A stretch of 16,106 nt of DNA from Limnohabitans sp. Lineage in GTDB: Bacteria > Pseudomonadota > Gammaproteobacteria > Burkholderiales > Burkholderiaceae_C. This document shows, piece after piece, positions 15,115 to 16,106 of this stretch. Numbering within the stretch: the stretch's first letter is position 1; the number at the start of each line of letters is the position of its first letter. The notes beneath the pieces were generated by a model. That model ran no database searches. It was given only the letters and a program-made list of their open reading frames with translations, and was not told the DNA's origin. Location of the stretch: assembly GCA_021731425.1 (NCBI GenBank), contig JAKFXJ010000329.1:1-16106 (forward strand), in the 5' to 3' direction. Made by a program: the position numbers and the translations under genes.

Positions 15115-15186
15115 TGTGCGAGGGGATGCGGCGGGTTCCTCATGACGGGGTACAGAAAATCGTCACCCGCCGCATCCCCTCACACA
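15115..15186. repeat. Long inverted repeat (22-bp arms) between the NDUFA9-like gene and GST
   Basis: The left arm is 15115-15136 (TGTGCGAGGGGATGCGGCGG, then GT) and the right arm 15165-15186 is its reverse complement with one mismatch in 22. The 28-base loop has GACG (15144-15147) and CGTC (15161-15164) that can extend the pairing inward. There is no T-run on either side. It starts 27 bp after the upstream stop, so it may end that operon, or it may be a dispersed palindromic element. Confidence 0.7.
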
Positions 15187-15219
15187 TCTTGGCGGTGCAA
15201 TCTGTCTCTTGTTAACAGC

Positions 15220-15233
15220 TGTGAGCGCTAACA
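15220..15233. promoter_or_regulatory. Candidate LacI/GalR-type operator upstream of GST
   Basis: TGTGAGCGCTAACA is palindromic except for one base pair and has the AGCGCT centre of LacI/GalR-family operators (TGTTAGCGCTAACA type). It is 28 bp upstream of the GST ATG, next to GTTAAC (15211-15216). A regulator gene is not in the window. A chance match is quite possible. Confidence 0.3.
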
Positions 15234-15261
15234 TGTGGGCTCTGATTCACGGGAAAAAACA

Positions 15262-15945
15262 ATGATCCAACTCTACATCGCCAACAAAAACTATTCGTCC
15301 TGGTCCATGCGCCCTTGGGTGCTGCTGCGACAGGCGGGCATCGACTTTGAAGAGGTCTATGTCCGCTTTGACAGCTTCGCGCCCGACTCCAACTTCAAGG
15401 CCGCGCTCAAAGACGTCAACCCGGTGGGCAAAGTGCCCGTGCTGGTGCACGACGGTCTGGCCGTTTGGGACACCTTGGCCATTGCCGAATACGTGGCCGA
15501 GCAGTTCCCGGGCAAACAGCTCTGGCCGCAAGACCGCGCTGCCCGAGCGCGTGCCCGCAGCATCTGCGCTGAAATGCACAGTGGTTTTACGGGCCTGCGC
15601 AGCGCCTGCCCGATGAACATCGAGGCGCACCTGCCTGAGGTTGGTGCGCTCGCCCTGCGTGACAAACCCGCCGTTCGCGCCGACCTGGAGCGCATTTGCA
15701 GCCTCTGGCGTGGTCTGCTGCAAGAACACGGCGGCCCCATGCTGTTTGGCCATTTCAGCGTGGCCGATGCTTACTTTGCCCCAGTGGTCATGCGCCTGAA
15801 AACCTACGCGCTGCCTGTGCCTTCCGATGTGGCAGCCTACATGGAGCGCGTGTGTGCCCTGCCCGGCGTGAAAGCCTGGATCGACGATGCTTTGGCAGAA
15901 AAGGACTTCATCGACTTCGAAGAGCCCTTCCGATTGAATCGCTGA
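15262..15945 (+). CDS. Glutathione S-transferase family protein
   Basis: This 227-residue cytoplasmic protein has the canonical two-domain GST layout. The N-terminal thioredoxin-like part (1-80) has [20 protein letters not shown], placing a likely catalytic Ser near the first helix, then [13 protein letters not shown] with the cis-Pro, and [20 protein letters not shown] with the glutathione-binding Asp/Thr pair. The helical C-terminal domain runs to the end, with [18 protein letters not shown] carrying the conserved N-capping Ser and Asp. ATG 15262 is chosen; a GTG at 15235 adds nine unlikely residues. A GGGA ribosome-binding-like stretch precedes it. The cca start follows 14 bp after its stop. 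Substrate is unknown. Confidence 0.94.
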   Translation: MIQLYIANKNYSSWSMRPWVLLRQAGIDFEEVYVRFDSFAPDSNFKAALKDVNPVGKVPVLVHDGLAVWDTLAIAEYVAEQFPGKQLWPQDRAARARARSICAEMHSGFTGLRSACPMNIEAHLPEVGALALRDKPAVRADLERICSLWRGLLQEHGGPMLFGHFSVADAYFAPVVMRLKTYALPVPSDVAAYMERVCALPGVKAWIDDALAEKDFIDFEEPFRLNR

Positions 15946-15959
15946 AGACAGGCACGGTC

Positions 15960-16106
15960 ATGCAGGTTTTTGTCGTCGGTGGTGCGGTGCGCGATGCCTT
16001 GATGGGATTGCCTGTCAATGACCGCGACTGGGTGGTGGTGGGCAGCACACCCGAGGCCATGATCGCCCAAGGCTTTGTGCCCGTGGGACAAGACTTTCCG
16101 GTGCTT
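15960..16106 (+). CDS. cca: CCA-adding tRNA nucleotidyltransferase, N-terminal part (runs off the window)
   Basis: Forty-nine residues are visible: [20 protein letters not shown], then [19 protein letters not shown] and [10 protein letters not shown]. The GGAVRD and DRDWVVVG motifs, with the paired aspartates DRD, are the active-site signature of class II bacterial CCA-adding enzymes, which build or repair the 3' CCA of tRNAs. The start ATG 15960 lies 14 bp after the GST stop. The rest, including any HD phosphohydrolase domain, is beyond the right edge. The tRNA in this window already encodes its CCA. Confidence 0.95.
   Translation, partial: MQVFVVGGAVRDALMGLPVNDRDWVVVGSTPEAMIAQGFVPVGQDFPVL

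Overview
The window reads as chromosomal DNA of a betaproteobacterium, probably Burkholderiales and most likely Comamonadaceae. The reasons are the GC-rich coding style of nearly everything right of about 1440, the hrcA/nadK/recN block, rapZ without the usual gammaproteobacterial rpoN-pts neighbours, a PHA-system protein, and a complex I NDUFA9-like epimerase next to a GST and cca. The taxon is inferred from gene content and protein style, not from a database search.

Region A (1-1440) is the accessory part. From 1 to 665 the DNA is AT-rich and phage-like. It holds the tail of an unidentified gene and a 177-residue modular protein with NUMOD/IENR-like DNA-binding repeats. Facing it is a 5'-truncated tyrosine recombinase (668-907). 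Next, on the minus strand, is a tRNA gene with anticodon CAU (956-1235) split right after the anticodon by a 203-nt group I intron of the Azoarcus tRNA-Ile(CAU) type. A rho-independent terminator (916-947) follows the tRNA. About 160 bp further right, a second 37-bp copy of the tRNA 5' exon (1396-1432) stops exactly at the splice-site position. It has its own -10-like box at the same distance. This looks like the edge of a mobile element integrated at a tRNA anticodon loop, where the interrupted tRNA has been replaced by a complete intron-bearing copy.

Region B (1467-5954) is core. hrcA (minus) diverges from a tight nadK-recN-rapZ run (plus). These cover heat-shock repression, NADP synthesis, double-strand-break repair, and an RNase adapter/nucleotide-binding protein.

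Region C (5980-9204) holds a TetR regulator and 5-formyltetrahydrofolate cyclo-ligase on the minus strand. The latter diverges by only 9 bp from a periplasmic Slt70-like lytic transglycosylase.

Region D (9261-11675) holds, on the minus strand, a molybdopterin/[4Fe-4S] oxidoreductase followed by a small PHA-system protein.

Region E (11820-16106) is all plus strand: an M20 amidohydrolase, an M14-like DUF2817 metallohydrolase, an NDUFA9-like NAD(P)-binding protein (ATGA overlap), a strong 22-bp inverted repeat, a GST, and the start of cca running off the window. The first three genes form a likely operon.

The main point of interest is the intron-split tRNA(CAU) with its duplicated 5' exon and integrase remnant. 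The rest is largely ordinary housekeeping sequence.
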